Source: Voacanga thouarsii (Eukaryota > Streptophyta > Magnoliopsida > Gentianales > Apocynaceae). From it: a stretch of DNA of 64,000 nt. A program made the position numbers and the translations under genes. The stretch lies in contig JANUWF010001165.1 in NCBI GenBank assembly GCA_026120185.1, forward strand, positions 1,798,001-1,862,000. The letters run 5' to 3'. The notes below the pieces were generated by a model. The model saw only the letters and a program-made list of their open reading frames with translations, had not been told where the DNA came from and ran no database searches. Numbering within the stretch: position 1 is the stretch's first letter; each line of letters begins with the position of its first letter. This document shows, piece after piece, positions 36,390-47,472 of this stretch.

Positions 36390-36990
36390 TATCCAAAGGT
36401 AAAAAGAAAATCAAAACTTCATTATAGACAAATAAGGTCAATTTAGCTCCAAAATTCCCAAACTTTCAAAATTGTAAATTTTCAAATTTTCAAAAATTAA
36501 TTTTCGACAATATTTTTTTTTTTCAAATTCAAAATTTTCCAAAGTAGCTCAATACCAAGAAAACACCAAGATGATTGATGAAAACTTGGACAAAGGATAT
36601 CACCAAACCATTCCCCCACGCTTAAACTGGACAATGTCTTCATTGGCAAAAAATTAACACAAGAAGGCATCTCCAAAGAGACCAAAAATGATAAAGGAGA
36701 TAGAAAGTTAAGCTATACTCCCCAAGTGCAATAAGGCTATAATAAATATTAAAAATTGGAGAAGAATAGAAGAGCTTATCCAAGAGGACTTTATTCCGAC
36801 CTACAAAAGAAAACACAAATAAAAGCACAAGGAAAATAATAACAAAATAAAACACCCCTAAATAAAAAAACAAACTAAAAAAATAAAAATCTAACATAAC
36901 AAATAAAGACACGACTCATTCCCCCACACTTAAGATAGAAAATATTTTCCTTATTTAGGGGAGGGAAAAAGACACTTAACTGACTAAAGA
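36390..36990 (-). other. C1 interior, continued
   Basis: Resumes after the copia TSD. On the minus strand it holds two purine-rich phrases of the family type (aagcgtgggggaatgg near 36612; taagtgtgggggaatgag near 36920), as in the N1 tail. ORFs here (36497-36685, 36640-36912) have no recognisable similarity. Confidence 0.6.
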
Positions 36991-36999
36991 AAACCCAAC

Positions 37000-37620
37000 C
37001 TAAGACAAAGAGACAAACTCTTTCCACTGATCATGCTTTCTTATCACCTCTCTGTAAAAGACGTGAATGCTTATTGAAAAAGGTAAGGATGATGAAAGTA
37101 GAAATAAGAGAGGTTTTTGAAACATAAAAGGTTCATGAAACCAGTTTTTCTCAACAAAGCAAAACAAATAAATCTCATTCTCTAACATTCCTTTAGACAC
37201 ACAAATATTTTTATCAACATATAAGTGCACATGGTCTCAAACACTATTTAACCCTTCAAAAGATTTGTCACAATGAAAATTCCTCTTAAAACTTAGCAAT
37301 TGAGTTATTAAATATGGGATCAAGAAATCCTTACCTTTCAATGCTTTTACAAATACCTTGTTACCTCCCTGAAAATGGGGTGAAGGATAAAATTTGGCAA
37401 TATCCTTCAAGGACTTCTTAAGATAAATCATGGATAAATCTAACTCCTTAAGACATGTTAAACTCCATATATTATCATTTGGACCATTGTCCTCCAAGAA
37501 TAGAGAGGAACCTAAGAAATCATGTGACAAAGAGAGAATAGAATTATTACCACATACAAGAGAGTCAAATACCTCCCTTTCCATATTAGGCAATTGTCCC
37601 TTAAATCTTTTTGGTAGCTA
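37000..37620 (-). pseudogene. ORF-X, second copy (element C1)
   Basis: Minus-strand homologue of 10743-11613. Block one 37237-37620 (GQLPNMEREVF, LSLSHDFLGSSLF, CLKELDLSMIYLKKSL, KGKDFLIPYLITQLLSFKR) and block two 37000-37230 (YVDKNICVSKGMLENEIY, REVIRKHDQWKEF). In this copy the two middle blocks are fused in one frame, which shows how the broken parts of the N1 copy should be read. The N-terminal third is missing where the sequence switches to a plus-strand fragment at about 37625. Identity to the N1 copy is moderate, so the two diverged before insertion here. Function unknown. Confidence 0.65.
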
Positions 37621-37624
37621 TTAA

Positions 37625-38523
37625 GCATGCCTCTCGTGTGCGTAATTTTGAGCCTACAAAGGCATGTTCTTCATATATTAAGGGATACTTGTTGTGCTCA
37701 TTTTATATCTATGTCTAACTTGACATGGTGATTATGAGCTTTACATTATGACATGAATGTCATTCTTAATTTGATCATGGGTATTGATATTATGTTTGAG
37801 ATTAGACAATGGCTATCTTTTTGTAGGTATTGGTGGGGGGAGTTTGTGTTATGTTTAGTGGTATATTGAGGTAGTGGATGAGTTGAGTGGGTATTATGAT
37901 TATGAGGAAGTTGAGAGTTGTGTTGATTGTGGATTTAGGAATGATCTTGAGTTAGTTCTATCTTTCTTCATCTATCCTGTCTTTGTTTATCATCACATCT
38001 TCATCATGTCCAGAAGACCAAAGAGAATGGCATTGGGGGCCAAGAGAGCTAGATCTTCATCTTCTTCTACACCGTCTTTTGAGCTTCTACCTACCCAGCC
38101 TACCTAATTCTTTGATCCTACATGTCAAATATAGTACCAAAGTCACCAGGACAATAAGATCATAGTAGAAAATATGTACAAGTCTTCCTTCAATAATTCA
38201 TTGCAACTTTCTACTATGTTTTGAAGAATGGGTTAGGAGCTTATTATTAGACTTAGGAGAGCTTATTGTCCTGTAAGGGTGAAAAAGTTTTATGTGAACA
38301 TGCAGGACAAGAAGAAACCCAATCTCCAGGTCAATTCTATTATGGATAAAAGGGTGCCTATTGAGTTTGATATGGCTAGATTAGCCAGGATCTTGGTTGT
38401 ACCTGATGATGGTCCACAGACACCTATGGACCATAATAATCAAAAGATTATTTCTAAACCGGCTTGGGATGTGAATGCTATTAAGACTAGTTTGCAGATG
38501 TAGAGTTATATAAACCTCTATGT
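37625..38523 (+). pseudogene. Env-like / plant transposon-domain ORF, N-terminal part
   Basis: Plus-strand fragment between minus-strand pieces. From 38007 it reads MSRRPKRMALGAKRARSSSS, a basic, serine-rich start typical of the extra ORF of some plant retrotransposons. After stops it continues RRAYCPVRVKKFYVNM (near 38250-38303) and PIEFDMARLARILVVPDDGP, which resemble the conserved VREFYAN and LGRILGVP words of the putative plant transposon protein domain. Truncated at 38523, where an LTR fragment starts. It could be the interior of LTR element B or an inverted piece of element C2, whose ORF end is at 42541-43262. Confidence 0.6.
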
Positions 38524-38647
38524 TCTAGATGATTTAAAATATGAAATTAGTCAATGAATCTATATTATAGCAATCATCAACTAACATTTGATTACCTAAG
38601 TTTTTAACAATTAACCCATTTTTTTTTTCAAGCAAGGTAAGAGATAA
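38524..38647 (-). repeat. LTR of element C2, first part
   Basis: Begins in mid-LTR (aaaatatgaaattagtcaatg matches the middle of the solo LTR near 19577), so the distal part is missing. Interrupted after gataa by the solo LTR 38648-40382. Confidence 0.75.
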
Positions 38648-40382
38648 TGTTGGGTATCTCTCACACATATCGTATATGGCACAGCGGAAAACAAAATGAG
38701 ATACCATCCCAAGATCCGCGTATGTGTGGAAAACAAGACATAAAGATAACAAAGGTAATAGTTTTTTACCATTCTTTGATCGTCCGAAGAACAAAAATTT
38801 CTTCTTCAAGTCGAGGCATGATCCAGCAATCCTCTTGATCAAACTCCATGAGAGTTGAACGTCCAACCACTATAATCACAGTGTGTGATTATCTCTAACA
38901 TTAATCCACACAGAGGATACACTCAAGCATGAAGTTTTCTGTGCTAGCAAAAAATCTAAGTGGTGGCTAGGGTTACTTATTTTTCAAAAAAAAAAAAAAA
39001 AACAACGTGATAGAGAGAGAAGAGAAGAAGTCGTTTGTTGCTTAGGGTTTCTGTGAATCCAACCTCAGCTAGGGTTTTGAGTATGTCGTACATATAAACA
39101 AAAAAGAAAAAAAAACCCTACTAAAACTGAGAATTCTATTCCTAGTAGAATTCCCTAATTGTAATTAGAAATATCAAGTTCTCACAATTATAATTTTGGA
39201 CCATAAATTATAATTAATTATAATTTGTCCACAATAACTTCTCTTTATCTCAATTAACCTCACTATTTTATCAAATAACATCTTGAATATATAATCCTCT
39301 ATTGTGTGTGACCTATTAGGTTTCCCAGTCAATTAGTAGGGAACATGAATTAATCCAAAAGTCTTTGAGATTAATAATCCATAATTAATTAGTACTAATC
39401 CTATTAATTCTAATTAGGATTGGTTTATTAATTCATCAATTAATAAACCTATATTCCCATATCATGAGCGGTATCTAGCTACACATCATGACCACCCAAG
39501 AGTCCAGTAAGTCAAGTGCCTTGACATGAACCCTTCAATAACAAACTACAGTGCAATTAACTCCTTTCACCATACAATATCTTATTCGGTTTGGAGTACG
39601 GAATTAGTGCCAACTCCCTCCAGAATTAATTTTGGCCCGAATGTAATAGTACTTGTACCAGGAACCCACTACTCTAGATGTGTATCAATTGGAACTATTT
39701 CCAATACACAATCGCCTTGGCCAAGGACTTATCGAGTAGTAATTTCTACAAGTAGCCGTGAGATATTCGCCCCCACTATTAGGAGTGGTGAATCCTTTAT
39801 TGACCCTCCAAACTACTTTCGTTTACCTCATAATGTAGCCAATATCCATCCCATAGGCAGCCCTTGATCGAGCTCCAGAGATTGGAATCAAAGTACAATG
39901 CTCAGCAAACAAAGTACTTTGGAGATCTCAAGTCTAAGGATACTTGCACGTTTGCTATACCGAGATTATATCACTGGCACTGAATAGTTATCCATGTGAT
40001 TATCTTAAAGCTAGGTCATCCAATGAACTTGTTCCATTATCAAGCATCCATGTGTTAACTTTGAGTATCTCAATACTCACGGATATGAGAACCACCGCTT
40101 GATCAAATCAGGAAGTCTAACACATGCTAGTCTTAACGCATTAATGATGTCTTGTCTCATTAATACTATGACTAAGGACTATTTAAGTACTAACACTATA
40201 CAGTGTAGTAGGAATCTCATATCATGATTTCCTTAACACAGTATTGTACTAGGAATTTTATCTAACGGTTATTTTATACAAAAGTAAACAAAAAAAAACT
40301 GTAAGATAAATAATGTCTTTTATTAAAATAAAATGTGTCATATACAATATACAAGTGATTGCCTCTAGGGCATACACTAACA
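38648..40382 (-). repeat. Solo LTR of a copia-type element
   Basis: 1735 bp, TGTTGGGTATC on the left and cactaaca on the right. The minus-strand reading starts TGTTAGTGTATGCCCTAGAG, a copia-type LTR start. Flanked by gataa (38643-38647) and tataa (40383-40387), a target duplication with one change; the C2 LTR continues across. Same kind of end as 55848-57293. The ORFs inside (38534-38866, 39526-39867) are not genes. Confidence 0.85.
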
Positions 40383-41203
40383 TATAACAAATGTGAAATT
40401 AATTAATTGAAGTCATTATCAACCCCATTTTTCAAGCAAGTTAATAACAAAAATCAACCAATCAACTTTGTAATAACAAGTAATAAAATCCCAAGACAAG
40501 TAATTAATTGATCAAAAGTCTAAATTAATTCAAGAAATCATGAATCCAAAAAATAATGTCAAATTACAATAGAAACATTAATTACATCATTAATCTAGAA
40601 AAATAAAACAAAGGCAAAAAAAAGAACTCATAGACAAGCCCTTCTTCTTCTTCTTCTTCAAAACCTTTTTGAATAATGCTCCTTGAATGATGAATCTCTC
40701 CTTTTTGAGACTGATTGGAAACTTTGATCTTTAGATTCACCACTTTTCTCTTGTGTTTTCCTTGCATTTATAAGATCCCTTGACACTAAAATTCATGGCT
40801 TAAGTCTTGTCCAAGTAGAATTCAGAATAAACCAAAATCCATTAGAAGATACCAAATTTGTGCAAAAAACCGTTTCTGTATAGATCAAACTTGGCGCCTA
40901 GTCACTTCGACCAACCTGGTGTCAGGTGCATTTTAGTTTGCTCCTCAACGTTTGCTTTGTTTTTTCTCTGTTTCTTCATAGAAGACCGGGCACCTAGTGT
41001 AGTAGCTTGACTTGGTGCCAGTTCAAGTCTGGAAATTTCCGCCTTCTACTCGAAATCCTCTGACTTCTGCACAAATTCATCCAAAACATTTTTCACAAGC
41101 AAAATATCAAATAGGAATGAATATGCCTAGTTATTACATCAAAAGTATCTCATATTAATCTCAAATAACTAGGAAAATAGTGATGAATTTAGCTCGTATA
41201 ACA
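40383..41203 (-). repeat. LTR of element C2, second part
   Basis: Resumes tataacaaatgtgaaatt and runs to about 41203 (..agctcgtataaca). TATA on the minus strand at 40765-40773. GC-rich U3 words at 40890-41050 (ttggcgcctag, ctggtgtcaggtgc). Confidence 0.8.
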
Positions 41204-42540
41204 TTCTCCCACACTTGAACCTTTGCTTGTCCTTAAGCAAAATACTTAAGTCAAAAAGAAAATAACAAGAAAATACAAGCTTATATTCTTCCAAAATTTT
41301 GATCACAACAAGGCTTATAACCTCCCTTCAAACTTTAGATAGAACCTTGCCATTCATCCAACCTTTTGAAAATAATTGCAACTTGAAGCATTTGATAAGA
41401 CATCACAAAGCTCTTGAAGTCAAATTAAGCAAGTTTATACTTTAGTCTAAGAAAATTATTTTCCTTTTCAAGCAAAAATGTAGATAACATGAATCATATA
41501 AGTCAAGCTACCTACCAACTCAAGCATTATAAATAAAAAAATTGCACTACTCAAGTCATATTGTTTTCCATTTTTTTTTCTCAATTTTTTTCAATGACTT
41601 AGGGAAATGACAGCTTCAAGTGAATGGATTTCTCTTCAAGCACCGTATTAGCTCCCTTTAAGTAATCACTCATCATCTTTTTTCAACTTTTCTTTCTTTT
41701 GCTTTCGGGAATCAATAGCCTAAAAAAAGTGGATTTATCTTCACTATTTGTATTGGCCCCCATAATCAAACGAAAATAATTTTCTCACCCTCAATGATAA
41801 AATAACAATCAACTCATTTTTCTCAATCTTCAATTCACAATCAATGTTTTTCCACATTTTTTTTTCACTCAAAGATTTTTTTCCCTTGCATTCCTTCTCA
41901 CAACTCAAAGTTAGGTAAAGTTTAAACTCATAATACAAGAGTTAGCCAACAATTTTTTTCCCACATTTATCATATCTTACACATTCAAACTAGATGAGTT
42001 AAATAATACTCAAACACTAATGCATAAACAAGATTAACCCAAATCACAAGTCTTAATATATCTCATCCAATAAACCAATTTATTGATAAAAATACGCCAA
42101 ATGAATGACAAAAACTCATATTCAAGTAAGAAAGACAATTACAGCCTTGCTAAAGTAATGAAAACCACAACAAATTTTGAAAATTTTCACAAAAATTACA
42201 GCATGGAAAATATCTTCAATGCCTAAACTCTCTCAATGGTAAAAAATATAACAATGAAAGCAAAGCTAAAGGACCAAAATAAATAAATAGAAAAAATAGA
42301 GAAAAGAAAATACTTCTATTATGAATTAGTTCCACATGTGTGAATCCACCACAATGAGTCGTTAGAGAATGGTACCTAACTTAAAAGAAACAAAAATGGA
42401 AAACATAAATCGAGAAAAAGAAAAAGAAAAGAAAATTAAAGGACAAGACAACTTAAAACTAAGAAAGGTCATTAAAATTCAAAGGAAAAGAAATAAAATA
42501 AAAGTGATAGAAAATAAAATAAAATAAAAGTGAGCAAGGA
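41204..42540 (-). other. C2 interior, 3' tail with polypurine tract
   Basis: On the minus strand tgtgggagaa lies against the LTR with the family phrase cttaaggacaagcaaaggttc next to it. The remaining 1.3 kb is noncoding and matches the layout of the C1 tail (caagtgaatgga, caccgtatt at 41618-41650 and 26375-26410). Confidence 0.65.
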
Positions 42541-43262
42541 GTAAATTAAGAGGTAGCATACTTAGAATTATCATTATCAGTCTCAGATTCAGCATCATCA
42601 TCAACACCTCCAACATATTAAAGTGGCCAACCGTTGCTCTTGGACATCCTGATGGCTATGAAGATTAGCAATGGAGTCTCGCAGCTAGAGTAGAATGGTC
42701 ATCTGGGTTGCAAGTCCAAGGCTCAACTGCTTCAGTCGGGCCTCCACTCATGCCTCAAAATTAGCACTAGAATGAGAACTACTGGCACGTGTGCGAGGTC
42801 GGGTAGGCTACTCTTCCAGTTCATCCTCACTAGGAGGAAGTTCCACCATCCCCGGATGCTATACCTCATAAGGTTTCTTCCAGCTTCTCTCTCTCTCTCA
42901 TCATATCTATAGCCGTATTGAACCAAAGTATGCTCGGTTACTATATCTTGGTCAGTGGTTGGCTCACTAATCTATCCATCCAATTTCACTCCAAAGTCCT
43001 GTAACAAACGCATAATGACTAACCAAAATTTTAGGGCTTTGGCTGAGATGCGAATGTAAACAACCTCCCTCATGGACTGAATAATAATAGGAGTAAGAGG
43101 ATAGGCACACTCCTCATCATCTTATCAAGAATATAAACATCAAGAACCCTAGACTCATTGAAGTCACTAGCCTTAGGTTAAACATTGAAAGAGAAAATGT
43201 AGACTAGGGCACGAAGCAGAGCTTCAAGATCATTATTGGAGTAATAGTGAAACTGTCCTATC
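42541..43262 (-). pseudogene. Env-like / plant transposon-domain ORF, C-terminal part
   Basis: Minus strand. Readable pieces include SMREVVYIRISAKALKFW, LLQDFGVKLDG, ELPPSEDELEE and RPRTRASSSHSSANFEA, ending in a helical stretch (RDSIANLHSHQDVQEQRLAT). These are words of the C-terminal half of the extra (env-like) ORF found in plant retrotransposons. The ORF is cut at 43262, where LTR B resumes. Several stops and frame changes. Its presence in an element with Athila-like LTRs but no gag in reach shows that the non-autonomous elements carry at least two kinds of ORF. Confidence 0.6.
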
Positions 43263-43708
43263 TGGAATGCATATTTTGGGTAAATTAGTTGAGACAGAAT
43301 ATGTTCACTAATTTGACTAAAAGATAGTGATTCCATAGATTACAAAAGAAGTGGGTCTATTTTAAATCCTTTATGAGATCAAGATGATAATTGATTGTGA
43401 TATTTGCTAAGTGATTCATTGTCATGTTTTCAAAAGTATTTGTCTAAATTGCATATTTTTACATCCCTGAGTTGTATACATATTTCTTTTCATTATCTTA
43501 ACACATTATTAGGTCGGTTAAACAATGAATGAAAAGTGATTAGTGTGTACTTGTTCTTTGGAGAATCGATACTCATTAATTCCTTATACTATGCTTGTGA
43601 TGAGTATACTTGCTCGTATGTCTAATTTGGAATTAGTGGTTTAATTAAAACTTGATTATAGATGGATTTAAATTTAACGAATTTCTTATACCTAAAATTT
43701 ATGCATCA
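43263..43708 (+). repeat. LTR B, right part
   Basis: From ggaatgcatattttgggtaa to ttatgcatca. Matches the last third of the N1 LTR (ttagttgagacag; acttgttctttggagaatcg). Followed by actag (43709-43713), identical to the bases before the left part. Part of the LTR middle is absent between 24550 and 43263. Confidence 0.8.
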
Positions 43709-44026
43709 ACTAGCAAGGTGGGAGTTAGGATCCTTATCAGCTAGCCCAACAAATTGGACCATTTTTTGGATTATTTGGATAATGTTAGGTTTGATTTCAA
43801 AATTATTGGAACTCAAATCTGCATGCGAAATTGCTAGCTTAGCAAAATCACCCACAGTCCTTCTATTATTTCCACAATTACCACCATTATTGTTCTGGTT
43901 ACCTTCTATCTCTCCCGTTGAACTAAATTGGTCAGCCCAACTTTTATATGCTCGCTGAATCCTTGTGAGCGTTCTTTTAGTTTTTGGATCAAAGTCCACA
44001 ATATCTCCTGCGTTTTGTCGAGTCAT
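43709..44026 (-). pseudogene. Athila-like gag, N-terminal part
   Basis: Starts MTRQNAGDIVDFDPKTKRTL at 44026 and stays open for 106 residues to EIKPNIIQIIQKMVQFVGLA and DPNSHLAS, where the inserted block begins. The word EIKP..I...Q.VQF.GL is the conserved start of plant Athila/Tat gag. The next residues (F.EICDTFKMNG) are at 23796 and below. The frame matches if the 19.9 kb insertion and one actag are removed. Confidence 0.88.
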
Positions 44027-44165
44027 AAACTAAGAAGTCTTCCTGTAGAAAAACTATGGTTCTAAGAATTTTGTCTTTACACATATTTAATGTCGAGTCA
44101 TAAACCTAGAAGTCTTCCTATAGAAAAACTATGGTTATAGGAATTGTGTCTTTACACATATTCAA
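44017..44165. repeat. 75 bp tandem duplication over the gag start
   Basis: Two copies of a unit starting gtcgagtcataaac (44017 and 44092) and running through gtcttcct.tagaaaaactat. Both include the ATG context of gag on the minus strand (ATGACTCGAC). Confidence 0.8.
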
Positions 44166-44326
44166 ACAAACACTATCATATTACACAATAGTCAACATCT
44201 ACAAATTGATACATTATACAACAACTTATGGCACATATGTAAACAAAGAACATATATATATCTTTATTTATTTACATATAGACATATAAACATGTCTAAA
44301 TAAATGAACTCTGAGCTTTCGTGATA

Positions 44327-44348
44327 TTATCCCCCAACAACGATGCCA
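44327..44348 (-). other. Primer binding site of the gag element, tRNA-Asp type
   Basis: On the minus strand tggcatcgttgttgggggat, six bases from the LTR end. It matches the tRNA-Asp site TGGCGCCGTTGCCGGGGAT except for changes at C positions, as expected from methylation-driven decay. Confidence 0.75.
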
Positions 44349-44354
44349 AAAACT

Positions 44355-44857
44355 TGATGCGTTAAATTTGGGTATATAAAAATCACGCAATTTTGTATCC
44401 ATTCCCAATTAAGTTTAAATTAAAACATTAATCCCAAATTACATGTATGATTATGTGCACTCATCATCAAGCACAATATAGGGCATTAACAAGTATCGAT
44501 CCTCAAGGAATAAGTACACACTAATTACTTTTAATTCACTGTTTAACCTACTAATTATATTAATAAAGAGTAAAAATAAAAATAAAGATAAATATAAAAT
44601 ATATACACAACTCTTAGAGAGAAAAACATGTAATTAAATAATCACTCTTGAAAACATGACAATAAGACATTAGCAACTATTACAATTAATTACTTCCTTT
44701 GGCATCATGAAAGAGTTTACTGCAGAATCCACTCTCGCTCGAGTTATGGTTTCACTATCTCTCAATCAATTCTAATGGACATCTTTTTCTCACTAAAACA
44801 ATAAAAAGATGCATAGAACATAAATTCTTGATAATTTTCCCTATCTCTAGGTGACAA
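44355..44857 (-). repeat. 5' LTR of the Athila-like gag element, first part
   Basis: Starts (plus strand) tgatgcgttaaatttgggt next to the primer site. Matches the ends of the N1, B and C LTRs (aagtttaaattaaaacattaatcccaaatt region). Interrupted at 44858 by a copia solo LTR. Confidence 0.8.
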
Positions 44858-46653
44858 TGGTATGAAAACATTAATTCCCCCATCTCTAGTAAAATCTGAA
44901 GGCAAAGGAAGCGGAAAACACAGGGCAGCGGAAGCAAAGATAAAAAATTGGAAAAATAAAGAACAAGGAAACTCCAGGGCAGAGCCGGCGCTGGTTAGGC
45001 TCTGTACAGGTTCCAAGGTTTTAAAAATATTACCTATTTTCCTCGTTCTAATAATTGACTGGACTGGAATGTGTGCCGCCAGGGTAGGTATGTTGGTGGA
45101 AGCCTTTGTTGTGATTCTTGTAAGCCTCCTACTCCATCTTTGCATGTAGGTGAACGCCAAGCTCTCAATCTTCTAGTGTATGGCCTACCTAAATTTGTTT
45201 GGTGAACAACTACAGACTAAGGAACCTTTTTCCTAGAGAGAGAGAGACGTCTGGCTTTTTATAGAGAAGAAGCCGTCTCAGAGAGTGTATCTTCTGTCAA
45301 TAACGTTATTTCCAATCCTCCTATTTAACCTAAATAAAACCCTATGTTAAACTGGACTGGGCCATTGGACTCTTAGTTTAACCTTTTAGGCTTAATTAAT
45401 TATTCTAATTAGAACCACATAAATGGCCCAATTAATAATTATTTTCCCAGCCTAAATAAACTAGTCCAATAAATAAGCCTATATTAGTTTAGTCCCAGGT
45501 TAATCTTTAATTATTCAAATTGGGCCAAAGCCCTAAATAATTAATTAACCCACTAAACTAATTTAATTAATTCTTTCTCCATAGACCTTTATTTTATTCT
45601 AGCCCAACAATTAAATTAGGCTACTTAAATAAAATAAATTTCATTTAATTTAAGATCAATTCCTTAGCCCGTATTTAATTAGGACTCACAGTCTATATTG
45701 GGGACAAAAAGACACACCTCTTTGACTACTAAAATGAACAAAATACCCTTGCTATATAAATAGCTGTATTTTGCATTTTAAATATTTCCTAATATCACTA
45801 TAAGAAAATATTGACCTCAAGGATAATGCTGCGTTAGCAAAGTCTCCGGCCTATAGGTGTAATGACTAAAATACCCCTCTATACATTGCCGTACATTTAG
45901 AAAGGAAGAAGTGTACTAACACCTCTCTAAATGACATCTAATGATCCACGACTTCCTGGATTGTTTCCACTTTCCAATGAAGTTACCCTAAAGCAAACAT
46001 CCAAGTTATGTTTCCTAAGGCCCTGAATATTTAGATCATTCAGACAACCATAAGGGGTGATATAGTATAGAAACTATCTTGTACAAGTTTGTCTTAACTA
46101 ACTAGTCACACATACCCAACATGCAAGTATATTAGCCCTACGATAGAACATCAACTATAGCATATCAAAGTATATGCTTCCAGCTTCGTCAGACCACCAA
46201 CTCATACTCAAGTCGTAGAGTACTAGTCCACACTGTAGTGGTAGTAGTCTAGGTTTCTACCATATAGTACTTTTAGAAACCACTACTACAGGTCATATTC
46301 TACGTATTCGAAATACGCTTATGTCATGAAGTGAGTGGACTACTCACTGGTTAAAGGTAATCCATTCCCCATTTAGAATTCACAACATAATAGCCTAGAC
46401 ATGATGAGATTCCCATTCTCATCAATCAGTTAAGAATGAATGTTTATGTGTTAAGTAACCCATGATCCATACCTTACTGTGAAAGATCTCCATTTACATG
46501 GACCACTTACTTAAACACAATGGGTCTTTTCCAAAAATAATTGTGCACAAATAAAATTGTAAATTCACAAACAATTTTTGAAAATAAATTCTTTTATTAA
46601 AACCATTGATTTTTACATCAGAAACCTAGTCTAAGAAGGCATACATCCCAACA
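44858..46653 (-). repeat. Solo LTR related to the copia element at 26906
   Basis: Begins tggtatgaaaacattaat and ends catacatcccaaca, as do the LTRs at 26906-28794 and 34478-36389, with shared blocks (agtacttttagaaaccactactacagg; ctaggtttctacca). About 1.8 kb. TATA on the minus strand near 45256-45266 (tataaaaag). The LTR of the gag element continues on both sides. No clean target duplication was seen. An inserted-looking GC word (agccggcgctggttaggctct, 44983-45003) is close to the U3 motifs of the N1 family. Confidence 0.8.
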
Positions 46654-46911
46654 AAATCAGCAACTTTTGACTACTTAATCTTGGCTTAACCTTTCTCTAG
46701 AGTTTGTTAAGAAAATAAATCAAGAATTGAGCAACAAAGACTATCTCCTAACCTATTTCTCAAGTTAATTAGAAGAACGGTCAAATCTCATCAATTCACC
46801 ACTAACAATAAGTAATCCAATACCAAGAAGAATAATCAATTGAACAAAATGCTACATTAATTCATTATCACAATCTAAAAATACTATTTAAATACAATTA
46901 ATTCATTTTCT
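46654..46911 (-). repeat. 5' LTR of the Athila-like gag element, second part
   Basis: aaatcagcaac.. to aattaattcattttc. Matches the middle of the C1 LTR (25085-25340; for example caattgattaa and taagtaatc words). The U3 part is missing: at about 46912 the sequence changes to the hairpin repeats. Confidence 0.6.
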
Positions 46912-46929
46912 GTGCTTTGCCTAGCTTGT

Positions 46930-47418
46930 GGGCAGCCCAGGGAAACATCCCATGGCCGCCATGTTATCCAGAACTAAGCCAGGCTTCTGGCCTGGTGCAC
47001 TAAGGATATGAAGTAGGTAGCCTAGGGAACTGCTTCTCCCGTAGCTGCCACCTAAACAATACAACACACACACACACTTGAAGTAGGCGGCCTAGGATAC
47101 TAAAACTTCCCTAGGCCACCATGTTGAAAACACAACACACACTTGACCTGCACGAGGTGAACAAGGGAACCTGAAGTTCCCTAGGCCGCTATCTTTTTGG
47201 ACATAAATATATATACACATTTGAAGCAAGCGGCCAAGGGAAATGGAACTTCCCTAGGCTGACAGCTTCCTAGACAAAATAAAAAAAAAAAATGCTAGGC
47301 AGCTAAGGGATGTTTAATTTCCCTAGGCAACTACCTATACTACCCTTATACATACACATAAATGGGTAGGCAGCCTAGGAAAGTCCAATCTCCCAAGGCC
47401 GCAACCTACAACACACAA

Positions 47419-47472
<54 letters not shown>

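Noticed and set aside
39526..39867. 113-residue ORF in the solo LTR
   Set aside because: It lies wholly within an LTR with target duplication and no known similarity.
44858..46653. Clean target duplication around the copia solo LTR
   Set aside because: Flanks gacaa and aaatc do not match; continuity of the host LTR is the only support for the boundaries.
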